From a virus, in the IMG/VR virus record IMGVR_UViG_3300030102_001222, positions 1 through 40,962 of that record: a DNA stretch of 40,962 nt. The stretch is one strand, 5' to 3'. The position numbers were made by a program, and so were the translations under genes. Under the pieces are notes generated by a model that worked only from the letters and a program-made list of their open reading frames with translations, had not been told where the DNA came from and did no database searches. This document shows, piece after piece, positions 1-9,812 of this stretch (position 1 is its first letter; every line of letters starts with the position of its first letter).

Positions 1-49
1 TAGACTTGGGTGGGTCTGTCTCTGTAATTTTTTCTATGGTCTTAGCCAT
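1..49 (-). CDS. Start of a gene cut by the window edge, possibly a terminase subunit
   Basis: An ATG at 49 opens a frame that runs off the left edge, giving about 16 codons (MAKTIEKITETDPPKS). It overlaps the stop of the holin-like gene in the form ATGGCTAA, the same tight coupling used between other genes here. In T7 the genes after the holin encode the small terminase, Rz and the large terminase, and no terminase is found elsewhere in this window, so a terminase subunit is the likeliest identity. This is inferred from position only, because 16 residues carry no diagnostic motif. Confidence 0.5.
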   Translation of the reverse strand, partial: MAKTIEKITETDPPKS

Positions 50-494
50 TTCTACCTCCAATCCTTCCTGCAATCACATATTCTTTTAAACTCTCTACCT
101 CCCTCTCCACATTCTGCATTCTGGTGTCCAACTGACCAATGGCAGTCTTAACCTCAATCCAATCGGTTTTATCCAATGATTCTCTGACCAAATCCTCAAA
201 CTTGTCTGTGAGTTTTATACGGTCTTGTCGAGCCTGATTCTCAGTTCTGTAAAACCACATACCCAAAATGATCAACATTGCCCCCACAATACCTTGACCC
301 ATGATCATGTCTACCAGTTGATTTGGGAGTTCGTTAATACCAGAACTTTGTGGTTGCACTACACTGAACTGGTGGTACTGAGGTTCAGGTGGTACTTGCA
401 TTTGTTGCATCGTTTGTTGTGCCTTTGTCATGTGATGACCCATGCCGTATGCAGTACCTATGAGGAAAATGCTTGTCAGAATTAGTTTTCTCAT
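42..494 (-). CDS. Small membrane protein, holin-like
   Basis: This 150-aa protein has a hydrophobic N-terminus (residues 3-17), a Pro/Gln-rich linker, one clear membrane segment (about 62-82, ending in GMWFY) and a charged coiled-coil tail (about 85-140). Its size, single strong membrane helix and position after the tail genes and before the presumed terminase match the place of the T7 holin (gp17.5). The topology could also suit a spanin-like or other inner-membrane lysis protein. The ATG overlaps the upstream stop as ATGA, supporting the start. Membrane location is well supported; the holin function is inferred from position and shape. Confidence 0.6.
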   Translation of the reverse strand: MRKLILTSIFLIGTAYGMGHHMTKAQQTMQQMQVPPEPQYHQFSVVQPQSSGINELPNQLVDMIMGQGIVGAMLIILGMWFYRTENQARQDRIKLTDKFEDLVRESLDKTDWIEVKTAIGQLDTRMQNVEREVESLKEYVIAGRIGGRNG

Positions 495-2812
495 ACGACT
501 CTCTCAATATCTGTCTGTGCTTGCTCTTTAAGACCTTTAATTTTTCTGTCTCTCGTACCCACCTGATCTCCACCCTGATCCATGTAGCTCATCTGAAAGT
601 CTTTGAGATAGGTCATGGTGGGGTCCACAGGCTTGCCCAAAAGAATGCTCAGTTGAATCTTTTGAGGTAAGGTCATGTCAGGTTCTCCATTTGCCAGACC
701 CTTAAATATTTCACCCTGTATGTTTTGGAAAAATTCTGGATAAACAGAAACCAATGCTTCCCGGTGTTCAGAGGTCAGTGTGCCATTTATCAAGTGACCA
801 AAGATTTTTAAAGGCTCATTAACAATTTCTGAATACCTCATAAATTTTGCTAATTCTGCAGGGTTTGGCGTATAAGGTTTTTCTGGTAAAACTAACTGTA
901 AATTTGCAGATGGATCTTTAGGTAGTTTTGAATGTAGAAAATTTACACCTCTTGCTAAGGACTGCATCACTGCACCCTGCACTGCAGTGTTACCTTTCAT
1001 TGTTGGCATTGACTGCTCAATGCTTGCAAACAAAGAGTCTTGATTCGTCATTACCTCATTCAGATCTTTTCTCATTTTCTCAAAGTTTTTCATTTGAGAC
1101 TTCATGCTTTCTCGATCTGGATAAGTTCTACCTGCTACAACCGGGACTCCTTTCAAAGTCCCTTTCATCAAACCTTTTACTGCTTTTGTCATAATGCTTT
1201 GAGTTCTGGATATATTTCCCAGAGCACCTGTCATGTCTAAAATATTGTCCAGAGTTCTAGCAGCAATGAGTTCTCCTTTGTCCCTTGCCATTTTTCGGAG
1301 CAACATACCTGTCATCAAACCTGCAGTACCACCACCTATGCTTCCCAGAATGGACTCTCCTGCAGCAATCCCTCCTGCTCCCAGACCTGCACCTAAGTTC
1401 ATTGATGTGAGTCCAAATGTATTGTTGACTGCATCTCTTCTTACTGATGCAGACATGAGCATCTCTAAATCTCTGAGATCTCCATAATCATTTTTAAGTT
1501 GTTTGAATGTTTCAAAGAGTGCTTTGTCTGGGTTATTTATCAGACTTTGCTCCACACGTTCCAAAACATTCTCAGACTCTTCTCTGAGCACCTTGGACAT
1601 AGACCCATAGATTCGGTCCATACCATCAGAAACCGATGTCCCAGGCATGGGTTTAGTCCAGTTCTTGAGCTTGGAATACAGACGTTTCTGTGTCTCTAAT
1701 CCAAAGAAATCTTGATCAGGAAGTTTTCTAATCTCATCAATCTCTTTGTCTGCTTTATTGATCAGATTCTTTACTGCTTTTGGTAATTGATTTTCTGGTA
1801 TGAGTTCACCAGAAGGATCTTTAAACTGTGCTCTGATCTCTAACTTCATTCGGTCTGCTAGATCACTGGTACTGACTAAGAAGTTGTCACCTTGAACCTT
1901 TCTGACCTCTTTCAAAACATCGTTGAGCTTCTGACCTGTCTGGGGTATTAGACTGTCCTGAAGTGTGTTCAGAATATTTTCATGATCTGACAGAGATTTG
2001 ATTGCTCCTTGTTGTTGAAGCTCTCTCATCCTTCTGCCAATCTGACCAACTCTTTCCCGATTCATCCCATAACGAGTCAGTTTGTTGTATTCAGGAGTCC
2101 TTGCACCTGTAGATCTAAAGTAAAGATAATCTGCCAGAGACTTGCCTTTCCCCCCAACAAAAGAAAGAGATCGAGATAACAGACCAGAAATACCACCTAT
2201 TGCACTTCCAAACCCAGATCCTGCTATAATTTGCTCTGCAGACAGGTTGGGTTTTTCATTTAAGATAGACTCAGAGACTGCCATTGGTGTGGTTGCAATG
2301 GCACCCTCCACTGCTCCAGAAGCAATACCTCCAGTAATCTTACCTTTGAGTCTACTCTTGACTAAGGAACTACCGATAGCCATTGCTCCACCCACAGGTG
2401 TGAAGCGTGGCAGAACCGCAAGAGCTTCACCTGTTAAGTTAAAACCAGGATTAGCATCACGGTAGGCTTTGATAGCATCTGCAGGAATACCTGCATCTGT
2501 CAGAAGTTTGTCTGAGTATCCGAATGAGAGGGATCTGAGAAAACCAAGTGCTAGAGAAGTTCCTGGTCTTTTAGAAGCAAATGACCTGAGTTTTGCCAAC
2601 TCAACATCTTTTGCCCCTGCATACTGATAACCATCTCTTAGTGCTAAATGTCCATCAGTGGCAGGTATCTCAAACACATCACCAGTGTCATCTTTGATGT
2701 GTACTTTGTCACCCTGTAGAAAAGAATGACTGCCACTCAAAACTAATTGAGCAACTTCATTATCAGGAACAGTTCTGACTTCCTCTGTCTCGTAATCGTA
2801 AAGTCTTGCCAT
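491..2812 (-). CDS. Large virion protein resembling DNA-ejection proteins
   Basis: 773 aa. Residues 1-70 form a small domain with the pattern 'vPdnev..lvlsG...l..Gd.v.i.d..Gdvf.iPa......al..Gy', which I associate with N-termini of podovirus internal or ejection proteins. Next comes a segment around LRSLSFGYSDKLL, followed by Gly/Ala-rich hydrophobic helices (about 135-215 and again 470-510) that could insert into membranes, and a helical C-terminal half. I see no enzyme motif. It begins in TAATG overlap with the stop of the preceding gene. It is the last large gene of the higher-G+C block. An ejection or internal virion role is inferred; a tail-associated structural role is possible. Confidence 0.5.
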   Translation of the reverse strand: MARLYDYETEEVRTVPDNEVAQLVLSGSHSFLQGDKVHIKDDTGDVFEIPATDGHLALRDGYQYAGAKDVELAKLRSFASKRPGTSLALGFLRSLSFGYSDKLLTDAGIPADAIKAYRDANPGFNLTGEALAVLPRFTPVGGAMAIGSSLVKSRLKGKITGGIASGAVEGAIATTPMAVSESILNEKPNLSAEQIIAGSGFGSAIGGISGLLSRSLSFVGGKGKSLADYLYFRSTGARTPEYNKLTRYGMNRERVGQIGRRMRELQQQGAIKSLSDHENILNTLQDSLIPQTGQKLNDVLKEVRKVQGDNFLVSTSDLADRMKLEIRAQFKDPSGELIPENQLPKAVKNLINKADKEIDEIRKLPDQDFFGLETQKRLYSKLKNWTKPMPGTSVSDGMDRIYGSMSKVLREESENVLERVEQSLINNPDKALFETFKQLKNDYGDLRDLEMLMSASVRRDAVNNTFGLTSMNLGAGLGAGGIAAGESILGSIGGGTAGLMTGMLLRKMARDKGELIAARTLDNILDMTGALGNISRTQSIMTKAVKGLMKGTLKGVPVVAGRTYPDRESMKSQMKNFEKMRKDLNEVMTNQDSLFASIEQSMPTMKGNTAVQGAVMQSLARGVNFLHSKLPKDPSANLQLVLPEKPYTPNPAELAKFMRYSEIVNEPLKIFGHLINGTLTSEHREALVSVYPEFFQNIQGEIFKGLANGEPDMTLPQKIQLSILLGKPVDPTMTYLKDFQMSYMDQGGDQVGTRDRKIKGLKEQAQTDIERVV

Positions 2813-4974
2813 TATTGACTTATGTTGCCTACTTTTTGTGCCTTAGAAGCATCAAATCTTCGTTTTTTCTGTGTCCCTTGTTGGTTTTGTTGACCTCTGG
2901 TTCTAATGTTTACAACGTCATTTCTGACTAAAGAATCTCTGTAAGTTCTTCTCATTTCATTTTGCAGGTTTTTTAGACCAGAGACATAAGTTCCAAATGC
3001 CAAATCTTTGACATCAGGATCTCCCACAATACGGTCAATAATGACAACCTCAGTACCTGTCAGGTTTGCCCCTGCTTGTGCAATCTCTCTTTGGTAATAA
3101 CTCTTTAACAATGCGTGTAACTGTCTTACTTTTTTACCTGCTTCAGTAACACTAATTTTTGCTTGGACGGGTTGTGCTTCTGCTATATCAATAAGTTGCT
3201 CTATCAAGCCTTTATTTGATTCTTTGTAAGAGACTAACCTTTTGTAATCATCATCCATAAGATCGTAATAGGCAGGATTTGAATCTGGATTACCCATGAT
3301 CTTCATATAACCACCTATAAAAGTATTAAAATTTTCAAACACTTTTAATATTTTTTCTTTAGACATTGATTCACCAAACTCACCCACTTGATTACCTACA
3401 AGTTTTACAGTTCTCAAACGTGTAAGTTCATCTTGAGATAATCTGTTTTTTGCTAATTCAGCATTGTAGGCAAGTATTGCCTCCTTACTTGCTTGATTTA
3501 GTCTTTTATCCTCTAATTCCAATCCTGCAATGGTCGTTTGACGTTCAAACAATCTGTCTGCTTCTGCATAAAGTTCTGCTTTTCTTTGTGCCAAGATTTC
3601 ATTCTGTGTAAGCAAAGAAGTTCTCTGTCTCTCTAACTGCTCTTTCTGGATAGCAAGATCATCATCGATTGCTTTGTTAATGATATTCAGAGCAAAGTTA
3701 GGTGTGCCTGTCATTGCACTAGCATAAGCACCCAAACCTGCAGCAATGGCTGCAAGAAACTTACGTCCAGTGTCTTCTTTGCCAAAGTAAGGTTGAATTT
3801 TACCCTCTGAGATCTGCAGTAATTTTTCGTTGTTTGCTTTGATTTCTTCATTAATGTCTTGGAGTGCAGTCACATCAAGACCATCCTCAAACATAAACTC
3901 AGTTTCTGCGATTTCAATCACTGCATTTGCAGCATCCTCATCCTCAATAATCTGCTTAACACCTGACTCATTTGTGACTTTGGTCACAGTAGTGTCTTCA
4001 GTTGTGTCAGTTGGTGTTGTAGTTGGCGAGACTGCAGGTTTTTGAAGATCAGTGGCTTTACTTATAGCTATATCTGCTATTTGTTCTGGCACTGCACCAC
4101 CTTGAGTGGGATCAGGATCTTCACCTCCAGGTAATATAAAGTTTTTGACACTATCTATAGTTTTATCAATCAGTGTTTGATCAACATCTTTTTTTTGTTC
4201 TTCTGGCAGATTTTTTACTACCTGATTGACTGCCTTCTTAATATTTTCATTTTCAGTAAAAGGTGGAGTAAATCCCAGTGTTTCTACTGCATTATTAAAT
4301 GATGCTTTTGCTTCTGTCTGTAAACCTGACATTTCTTCAGATGACCTATACATAAGATCACCATCTTTACTAAGGGCATAGGGTAGTCCTAAAGTGTAGA
4401 GTGTATTTTCAAAAACGTAGGTTGTTACAGGATCAGTCAATCCAATAAAGGTCTGGTCTGAACCAAGTAAAGGTCTTAAACCTGCACCTGGAAACTGTGT
4501 CTTTTTACTCTCTGCGGTATCTGTAGCAACAATTTCACCCTGACCTTCAAGCACCGTAGGAGGAGTAAGATCTGTTTGGTTTACTGTCTCAGCAACTGGT
4601 TCAGGTTGTAAGTTTTGTTGCAATGCAGACTTAATCGAGTCATCTGTAAGTTCTAGGGTGTCCAAGTCTTGTTGGACAGTGTTTCTGACTATAGGTCTTT
4701 GTCTTGGGATGGGTTGTCTATCAATCTTTGTCTCCTGCACAATATCTGCAGGTTTCAGGTCCATTGCAGTCTGAGGTTCAGTCTGTGGTTGAGTATCAGT
4801 CCCACCTTTCACCTGTCCATCCTCTACAATAATAAATCTGGGAATGTTACGAGCAGACTCTGCACCTGTGCTCTGTACCAGATTTAAAAGAGATGTCTGG
4901 ATTCCTCGTTTGTTCAGAGTCTGCAGGATCTGATTGCCTGTCTGCCCACTTACATCAACAATTTCCTGTGCCAT
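2812..4974 (-). CDS. Unrecognised large virion-type protein, acidic disordered plus helical
   Basis: 720 aa that I cannot assign to a family. The first 350 residues are acidic, rich in Pro, Thr and Gln and probably largely disordered (for example TTTPTDTTEDTTVTK). A hydrophobic Gly/Ala helix near residues 405-425 (FLAAIAAGLGAYASAMTG) runs into a long charged helix with IDDDLAIQKEQLERQRTSLL and about 100 residues of coiled coil. A short hydrophobic helix joined to an amphipathic coiled coil occurs in virion proteins delivered into the envelope. It sits between two other large module-5 genes with almost no spacing, so co-assembly with them is likely. Function unknown. Confidence 0.5.
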   Translation of the reverse strand: MAQEIVDVSGQTGNQILQTLNKRGIQTSLLNLVQSTGAESARNIPRFIIVEDGQVKGGTDTQPQTEPQTAMDLKPADIVQETKIDRQPIPRQRPIVRNTVQQDLDTLELTDDSIKSALQQNLQPEPVAETVNQTDLTPPTVLEGQGEIVATDTAESKKTQFPGAGLRPLLGSDQTFIGLTDPVTTYVFENTLYTLGLPYALSKDGDLMYRSSEEMSGLQTEAKASFNNAVETLGFTPPFTENENIKKAVNQVVKNLPEEQKKDVDQTLIDKTIDSVKNFILPGGEDPDPTQGGAVPEQIADIAISKATDLQKPAVSPTTTPTDTTEDTTVTKVTNESGVKQIIEDEDAANAVIEIAETEFMFEDGLDVTALQDINEEIKANNEKLLQISEGKIQPYFGKEDTGRKFLAAIAAGLGAYASAMTGTPNFALNIINKAIDDDLAIQKEQLERQRTSLLTQNEILAQRKAELYAEADRLFERQTTIAGLELEDKRLNQASKEAILAYNAELAKNRLSQDELTRLRTVKLVGNQVGEFGESMSKEKILKVFENFNTFIGGYMKIMGNPDSNPAYYDLMDDDYKRLVSYKESNKGLIEQLIDIAEAQPVQAKISVTEAGKKVRQLHALLKSYYQREIAQAGANLTGTEVVIIDRIVGDPDVKDLAFGTYVSGLKNLQNEMRRTYRDSLVRNDVVNIRTRGQQNQQGTQKKRRFDASKAQKVGNISQ

Positions 4975-4983
4975 GTTTTTTCC

Positions 4984-6813
4984 TTACGTTGCAAATGCTG
5001 AGACTATGGTTGCAATAGCTCCTATAGTTGCTGCCCTTTCTTTAGAATCTGCAGCGTACTTTTTTGCCTGTGAGTTAAGGTTAGCAATGGCTAATTGAGT
5101 GTCTGCATTTAACTGTGCAAGTTTTTCCTGCGTTTCAAACCCCAACTCTGCAAGTTTGGTTTTTACATCTAATTCCAACTCTGTTAAATCAATCTTGACC
5201 TCAATGCCCTCCAATGCCATTTGACCCTGATAGTTGGCAAGGGCAAGTGCATCATCGAGTGCTCTGGACCTAAGTGCTAACTCTGCATCCAGTTTAGACA
5301 GGGTAATGTCTTTCTCTAGGTTTGCTAATGCCACTGCAACGTCTATCCTGCCCTGTGCCAGTGATCTCTGTCTCCGGGTGTCAAGGTTTGCCAACTCAAC
5401 ATCTCTGTCCAGATTAGCCTTGGTGATCACCCTCTGAAGGTTGGCTTGTTGGATGGAGAGGTTACGAACCTGATCCAGATCTGCTTGCTTAAATGCTTCC
5501 TGCTTCTTGGTCTCCAAGTTGACCATTGCTACCTGCAGTTCACGATCTCCTTGTTGCTTGTAAAGTTGAACCAGACGGTTCTCTGCATCAATCTGTTCTC
5601 TGGATCTGAGTTCTGCAGCCTGTCCTGAGAGGACTTGTGAGGTTTCTGCAAAGATGTTTCTGATCTGTCTGAGCTTGGCAGGGTCTGCAGTTCCTGCAGT
5701 TGCCCCCAGAAGACTTCTAAGGTTCTGCTCTGTGGCACGTTTGAGTTGCAGTTCTGCAGGAGATGTTGCTTCACCACGGACTCTTTGGAGGAGGTAGTCT
5801 GCAAGTTGATCCTCACCCTCTACTACTTTGTCAATCAAGTCCCTGTTTAGTTCTCCGATCTCACCAACAATGACACGATCAGGAGCACCCACCTCACCTA
5901 CTGCAACCTGATCTGCAGGAGCAACCTCACCTACAGTGGGTGCAGTTGCATCATCTACAGGGGCAGCCTGGATTGCAGTTCTAGCAAAGGCATCCACTTC
6001 TTCTGGAGTCAGAGTGAACCGTGCTTCTCTGACTGCAGTCTGCAACATAGAACCAAAGATGTTTCTCTGAGTGTCTTCACTGAGCCTATTGTAGTTTCCT
6101 AAACCTTGTGAGATCTGGTCATAAGTCAGGTTCTGAAGTGCAGTCTGGTCTAGGTTCTGAAATGCCCTGCCAATGTCATCAGACAGATTTTTGGTCTGCA
6201 GTTTAGATTCTTCAAAGGCAAGGATTTTCTTTTCGTCAAACTTCTTCCTGACTTCATCTTCAGGTAAATCTGCAAAGTAAAATTTATCTGGTTCTTGGAG
6301 CTTTAAGGTATCGAACTCTTGGTCTGTAGTGAGGGTATCAAATGCAGTTTCAAGTTGTGCTCTTTGAGTATCAATCCGTTGATTAGCAAGATCTGCATCT
6401 GCTTGAGATGAGTATTCTCTGCCTAACTTGTCAAAGAACTTGGGAGGTGGAGTGTAGATAGGAATGTTGTCAGAACTGTCACCACCACCACCTTGATTTT
6501 TTCTTTTTGCAATTACATCAATTCTTGTCTCAAATGCTCCTTGGTCTGGTTTTTCTTCAGGTTCATTACTTCCAGTAAACTCACCTGAGTAAGTTTCTGC
6601 TTCGTCTGGTTGGTAACTCCTAATCGGCCCCCCACCTACACCAAAACCCTGAGTTCCAGGGATAGGTTCTCCAGATCCTCCTGCATCACGGAGCATCTGT
6701 GCTTCACCAGGATTGATAAAGGCCAGACCCTCACCTCTGGTTTGTTGGAGCAGTCTTGCAAGTCTCAGGAGTTCATCGTCTGTGAGACCACCGGGGTTCA
6801 TTGGATTCATCAT
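4984..6813 (-). CDS. Long coiled-coil or helical-repeat virion-type protein
   Basis: 609 aa. The N-terminus (MMNPMNPGGLTDDELLRLAR) leads to 'INPGEAQMLRDAGGSGEP', a phrase I associate with podovirus internal or structural proteins, then a Gly-rich disordered stretch. Around residues 285-320 there are three tandem variants of a 'VGEVxAPDrV' unit. From about 410 to 590 the protein is an extended Ala/Leu/Asp/Glu helix in which 'ANLD' or 'A-LN-D' recurs every 8-15 residues, ending in a hydrophobic tail (IGAIATIVSAFAT). The ATG overlaps the stop of the 1000-aa gene. The shape suggests a rod or trunk element; no enzymatic motif is seen. Confidence 0.5.
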   Translation of the reverse strand: MMNPMNPGGLTDDELLRLARLLQQTRGEGLAFINPGEAQMLRDAGGSGEPIPGTQGFGVGGGPIRSYQPDEAETYSGEFTGSNEPEEKPDQGAFETRIDVIAKRKNQGGGGDSSDNIPIYTPPPKFFDKLGREYSSQADADLANQRIDTQRAQLETAFDTLTTDQEFDTLKLQEPDKFYFADLPEDEVRKKFDEKKILAFEESKLQTKNLSDDIGRAFQNLDQTALQNLTYDQISQGLGNYNRLSEDTQRNIFGSMLQTAVREARFTLTPEEVDAFARTAIQAAPVDDATAPTVGEVAPADQVAVGEVGAPDRVIVGEIGELNRDLIDKVVEGEDQLADYLLQRVRGEATSPAELQLKRATEQNLRSLLGATAGTADPAKLRQIRNIFAETSQVLSGQAAELRSREQIDAENRLVQLYKQQGDRELQVAMVNLETKKQEAFKQADLDQVRNLSIQQANLQRVITKANLDRDVELANLDTRRQRSLAQGRIDVAVALANLEKDITLSKLDAELALRSRALDDALALANYQGQMALEGIEVKIDLTELELDVKTKLAELGFETQEKLAQLNADTQLAIANLNSQAKKYAADSKERAATIGAIATIVSAFAT

Positions 6814-9812
6814 ACTAATTTTTGTTGTGGTAGTTTCATGCCTGTGTCTCTGAGACCCACCTCCAACATCATATTGGAGACACTGTAGGACTGACCCACT
6901 TCAGGCTTTGCAGTCGCAGAGTCCTCTGTGTCCTCTATGGTAAATCTCAAGCACTCACATTTCTGTTTACCCAAGTGCATTCTGAACTGGTACACCCCGT
7001 TTGCCAGATCTCCACTACTACCTGATGCAAAGGTCTGAGATGCAAAGGGGTTTTCTTCTGCAAACTTAGTCAGAAAGAGGTCACGGGAGTAGTTAAACGT
7101 GTGTGTCTCTCGAAAGAATGGTTCAAAGTCATACCCTACCTGGACCTTGAGGATGTGATCTGACTGATACTCTCCTAAAACAAATGCCTTACGGACCCTT
7201 TGCAGACCCTGCACTGCATCAGTCTTTAGCCATGAGGTTGTCAGTTTCAGAGGATAGAAAGCACCGTCATCTGTGTAGGCAGACGATTGCTCCCACACAG
7301 ACCCGTCTGTTCTGAGGTAGACATAGTTTCCTGTCTTCTGCCAGACCGTTGCTCCATTACCTTGATGTGAGGTGAATATGGAGTATTTGTTATAGTAGTA
7401 GTCATAGCAGATGGTGTCACCATTACTGCAAAGAAACCTGACCTGATTTACATCCTGCAGGAGATCTGCAGAGGTGATGATGTTGGAGTTAAATCTCTCC
7501 ACAGGTGCTCCAATGTAGACAGTCTCCAAAGAACGATTGAGCAGATAGATCCCTTTGTTGGACTTAAACAGAATGCCTTGAGGGATTAAGACTATGGATC
7601 TGGGGTCCACACACCCTGCATCTGAGGTGATCAGTTGTGCATCACTAAAATCATTGTTATCCCCGGTGGGTGTAGGTCCATTACCTGTGATGAGAAAGAT
7701 CCTGTTATCCTCAAAGAGAATCAGTTTCTCGTCCATTTGCTGAATACCCGTAATGGACTTTGCTTCGTTGACTGTGATCTTAAATGAGTCATTGAACTCA
7801 ATAGCACTGTCACCCAATCTCTGTTTGGAAAAGTACAGAACCTGTGGATCTTCTGAGGAGACCACAAACATCCTATTCTTAAACGTACCCAAAACAGACT
7901 GAGCAGGAGGTGCTATGTTGTCCAGAACCCCTCCGTTGGTGTAAAGAGACTCCAGACCAATCAGATTTGCATCAGTAATTGATGAATCGACAAAGCTTAC
8001 TGTGTCTGCAGACTCATCATTAGAGACAGAACCCACCTTGAAGTAGAGAGTCCCGTTGTTAGTGGTCCTGTAAACCTCCACATCCACTGCACTGTGATCT
8101 GTGATCCTCAGTGTAGGTATGGTCAGTGTGTTTTTGGAGGTGCTTCCTGTGGTGGTTTGTTGGACTCCAGAGGACGGTGCAGATCTGTGTATCCTCCCAT
8201 TTGCATCTGTGAAGACATAGATCACTTTGTAACTGTATGTTCCTGCAGCCAGTGACCCACTGGACGTTGCAGTTGCACAGGACACGTTCTCAGGAAAGAT
8301 GTGGAATCCTAATTCTGCAATCTCCTGGGTGTCATACAGAGATGTGAATCCTCCACCAGTGAGCAGAGACTTACCCAACTGCTTCGTCAAGAAGGTTCTG
8401 TTACCCTCAAAGTCCACAGACAGTCTGGATATACCTTTCAGACTGTAGACGTTGTTTCCTGTACTGGTCAGTCTGGTCTGTACTTGCGCAGGACATTCAA
8501 AGATCCCTGATGCAGTGTTTAGAATACTTGTGGTTACACCACGGGTCAGGTGTGCTCCTGCTAAACCCTGTTTGTACTTAGCGAGTACCAGACCTGAAGA
8601 GTCTATAAGGAAGTATGTAGGTTGCAGAACACTCTCATGAATCACCCACAGATAGGTGGTACTGGAGAACTGGAAGGGTCTGGAGACCAAACCTACAGAC
8701 CTCATAACCACTGTGGCAGAAGTAATCGAGTTTGAAGTGGTGGTAAATGTTCTTTTGTTAATCAGATGATCATAAGTATTGGAATCATCATGTTCGTAAT
8801 ACACCTCCAAAGTAGAAGCATCAGACAAGATCATGGAGATCCGATTGATCTTGGTAGCATCTGCAGAGGTGGTGGACCCATCTGTGGTCAGATCCTCACT
8901 GAGATGAAAGACCTTCAGACCCGTCCCAGAGGTACTCTTGCCAAATGCTACATAAATGTCTGTGCCAATACTCTTGTCTGCAGAAATGGACAAAGAATCT
9001 TCAGCCTGTGCCGATAAGGTTGCTTCATTAGGAAATCCTGATGCCAAACTACCCTTTGCTGCACCTGAATCAATGTAGCTAACTGTGACGGTATTAGAGG
9101 TGTTTGCATAAGCTACTACTGCAGAGTCATCTGTAGAGTCATATTTAACTACATCAAACAGAAATGAAGTCGTATTTATGTCAGAAGCAATTGTAACAAT
9201 GGCACCCAGACTTGTGGGTTGTTCCACATTGATCTGTCTGGCAGCAAGTTTCTCAAGTCCTGTGTCTGTATCTGCATAAAATATCGTGATATTCTTACCC
9301 TGTGAGACCACTCTGGGACTTCTGCCATTGCTATTTACCAGTGCATCTTCTAGGACAACTACACCATTGTCTGAGTCTAAGACACTGCAACGTACTCCTC
9401 CAGAGGTGTCCTCCCAAGCATAGACGATGATATTTTCACTGAGAGCACAATCGACTGCACTTTGCTGATTCTCATTTCTGATAAGGTCTGTAGAGGTTGC
9501 ATCAACTGATCTGAACCCACCACGGTCCACCCACTTATTTAGACCTGAAGCATACGAATAGAGTTTGTTGGAACCAAAGACCAGGAGTTCATCCTCCAAG
9601 GATGTCAGTGCTTCTCCTGTAGGAAGTGTGGACCCATCCACTAACTCTGTACCCAGAGCAGAATAGCCAAACCTCTTCTCCACAGATTTGCCCTTGGTGA
9701 AGACTGCATTCTCCAATTCCACCAGTTTGGAGGAGAGAACTAACTTCTCATCTGTCTTGGTGTCTAAAGACCCGGAGAGGTCAATTGGGACGAGTGCTTT
9801 TTGGAGTGGCAT
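6810..9812 (-). CDS. Second tail nozzle/hub-like beta-propeller protein
   Basis: 1000 aa, almost entirely beta-rich. The N-terminus (about 25-60) contains 'LENAVFTKGKSVEKRFGY', the 'eN-x(n)-kR-G' signature also seen at the N-terminus of the gp12-like nozzle protein of this phage (21457-23925). A fibronectin-like segment follows near 510-610 (GSLAAGTYSYKVIYVFTD), then propeller-like blades such as 'FKNRMFVVSSEDPQVLYFSK', 'ILFEDNRIFLITGNGP' and 'GILFKSNKGIYLLNRSL'. Proteins with these phrases are hub or nozzle proteins of non-T7 podoviruses. Local G+C is near 46-48 per cent by hand count, against 30-37 per cent in the T7-like genes. Its 5' end overlaps the 52-aa gene by 32 nt. A tail structural role is likely; the exact position is unknown. 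Confidence 0.55.
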   Translation of the reverse strand: MPLQKALVPIDLSGSLDTKTDEKLVLSSKLVELENAVFTKGKSVEKRFGYSALGTELVDGSTLPTGEALTSLEDELLVFGSNKLYSYASGLNKWVDRGGFRSVDATSTDLIRNENQQSAVDCALSENIIVYAWEDTSGGVRCSVLDSDNGVVVLEDALVNSNGRSPRVVSQGKNITIFYADTDTGLEKLAARQINVEQPTSLGAIVTIASDINTTSFLFDVVKYDSTDDSAVVAYANTSNTVTVSYIDSGAAKGSLASGFPNEATLSAQAEDSLSISADKSIGTDIYVAFGKSTSGTGLKVFHLSEDLTTDGSTTSADATKINRISMILSDASTLEVYYEHDDSNTYDHLINKRTFTTTSNSITSATVVMRSVGLVSRPFQFSSTTYLWVIHESVLQPTYFLIDSSGLVLAKYKQGLAGAHLTRGVTTSILNTASGIFECPAQVQTRLTSTGNNVYSLKGISRLSVDFEGNRTFLTKQLGKSLLTGGGFTSLYDTQEIAELGFHIFPENVSCATATSSGSLAAGTYSYKVIYVFTDANGRIHRSAPSSGVQQTTTGSTSKNTLTIPTLRITDHSAVDVEVYRTTNNGTLYFKVGSVSNDESADTVSFVDSSITDANLIGLESLYTNGGVLDNIAPPAQSVLGTFKNRMFVVSSEDPQVLYFSKQRLGDSAIEFNDSFKITVNEAKSITGIQQMDEKLILFEDNRIFLITGNGPTPTGDNNDFSDAQLITSDAGCVDPRSIVLIPQGILFKSNKGIYLLNRSLETVYIGAPVERFNSNIITSADLLQDVNQVRFLCSNGDTICYDYYYNKYSIFTSHQGNGATVWQKTGNYVYLRTDGSVWEQSSAYTDDGAFYPLKLTTSWLKTDAVQGLQRVRKAFVLGEYQSDHILKVQVGYDFEPFFRETHTFNYSRDLFLTKFAEENPFASQTFASGSSGDLANGVYQFRMHLGKQKCECLRFTIEDTEDSATAKPEVGQSYSVSNMMLEVGLRDTGMKLPQQKLV

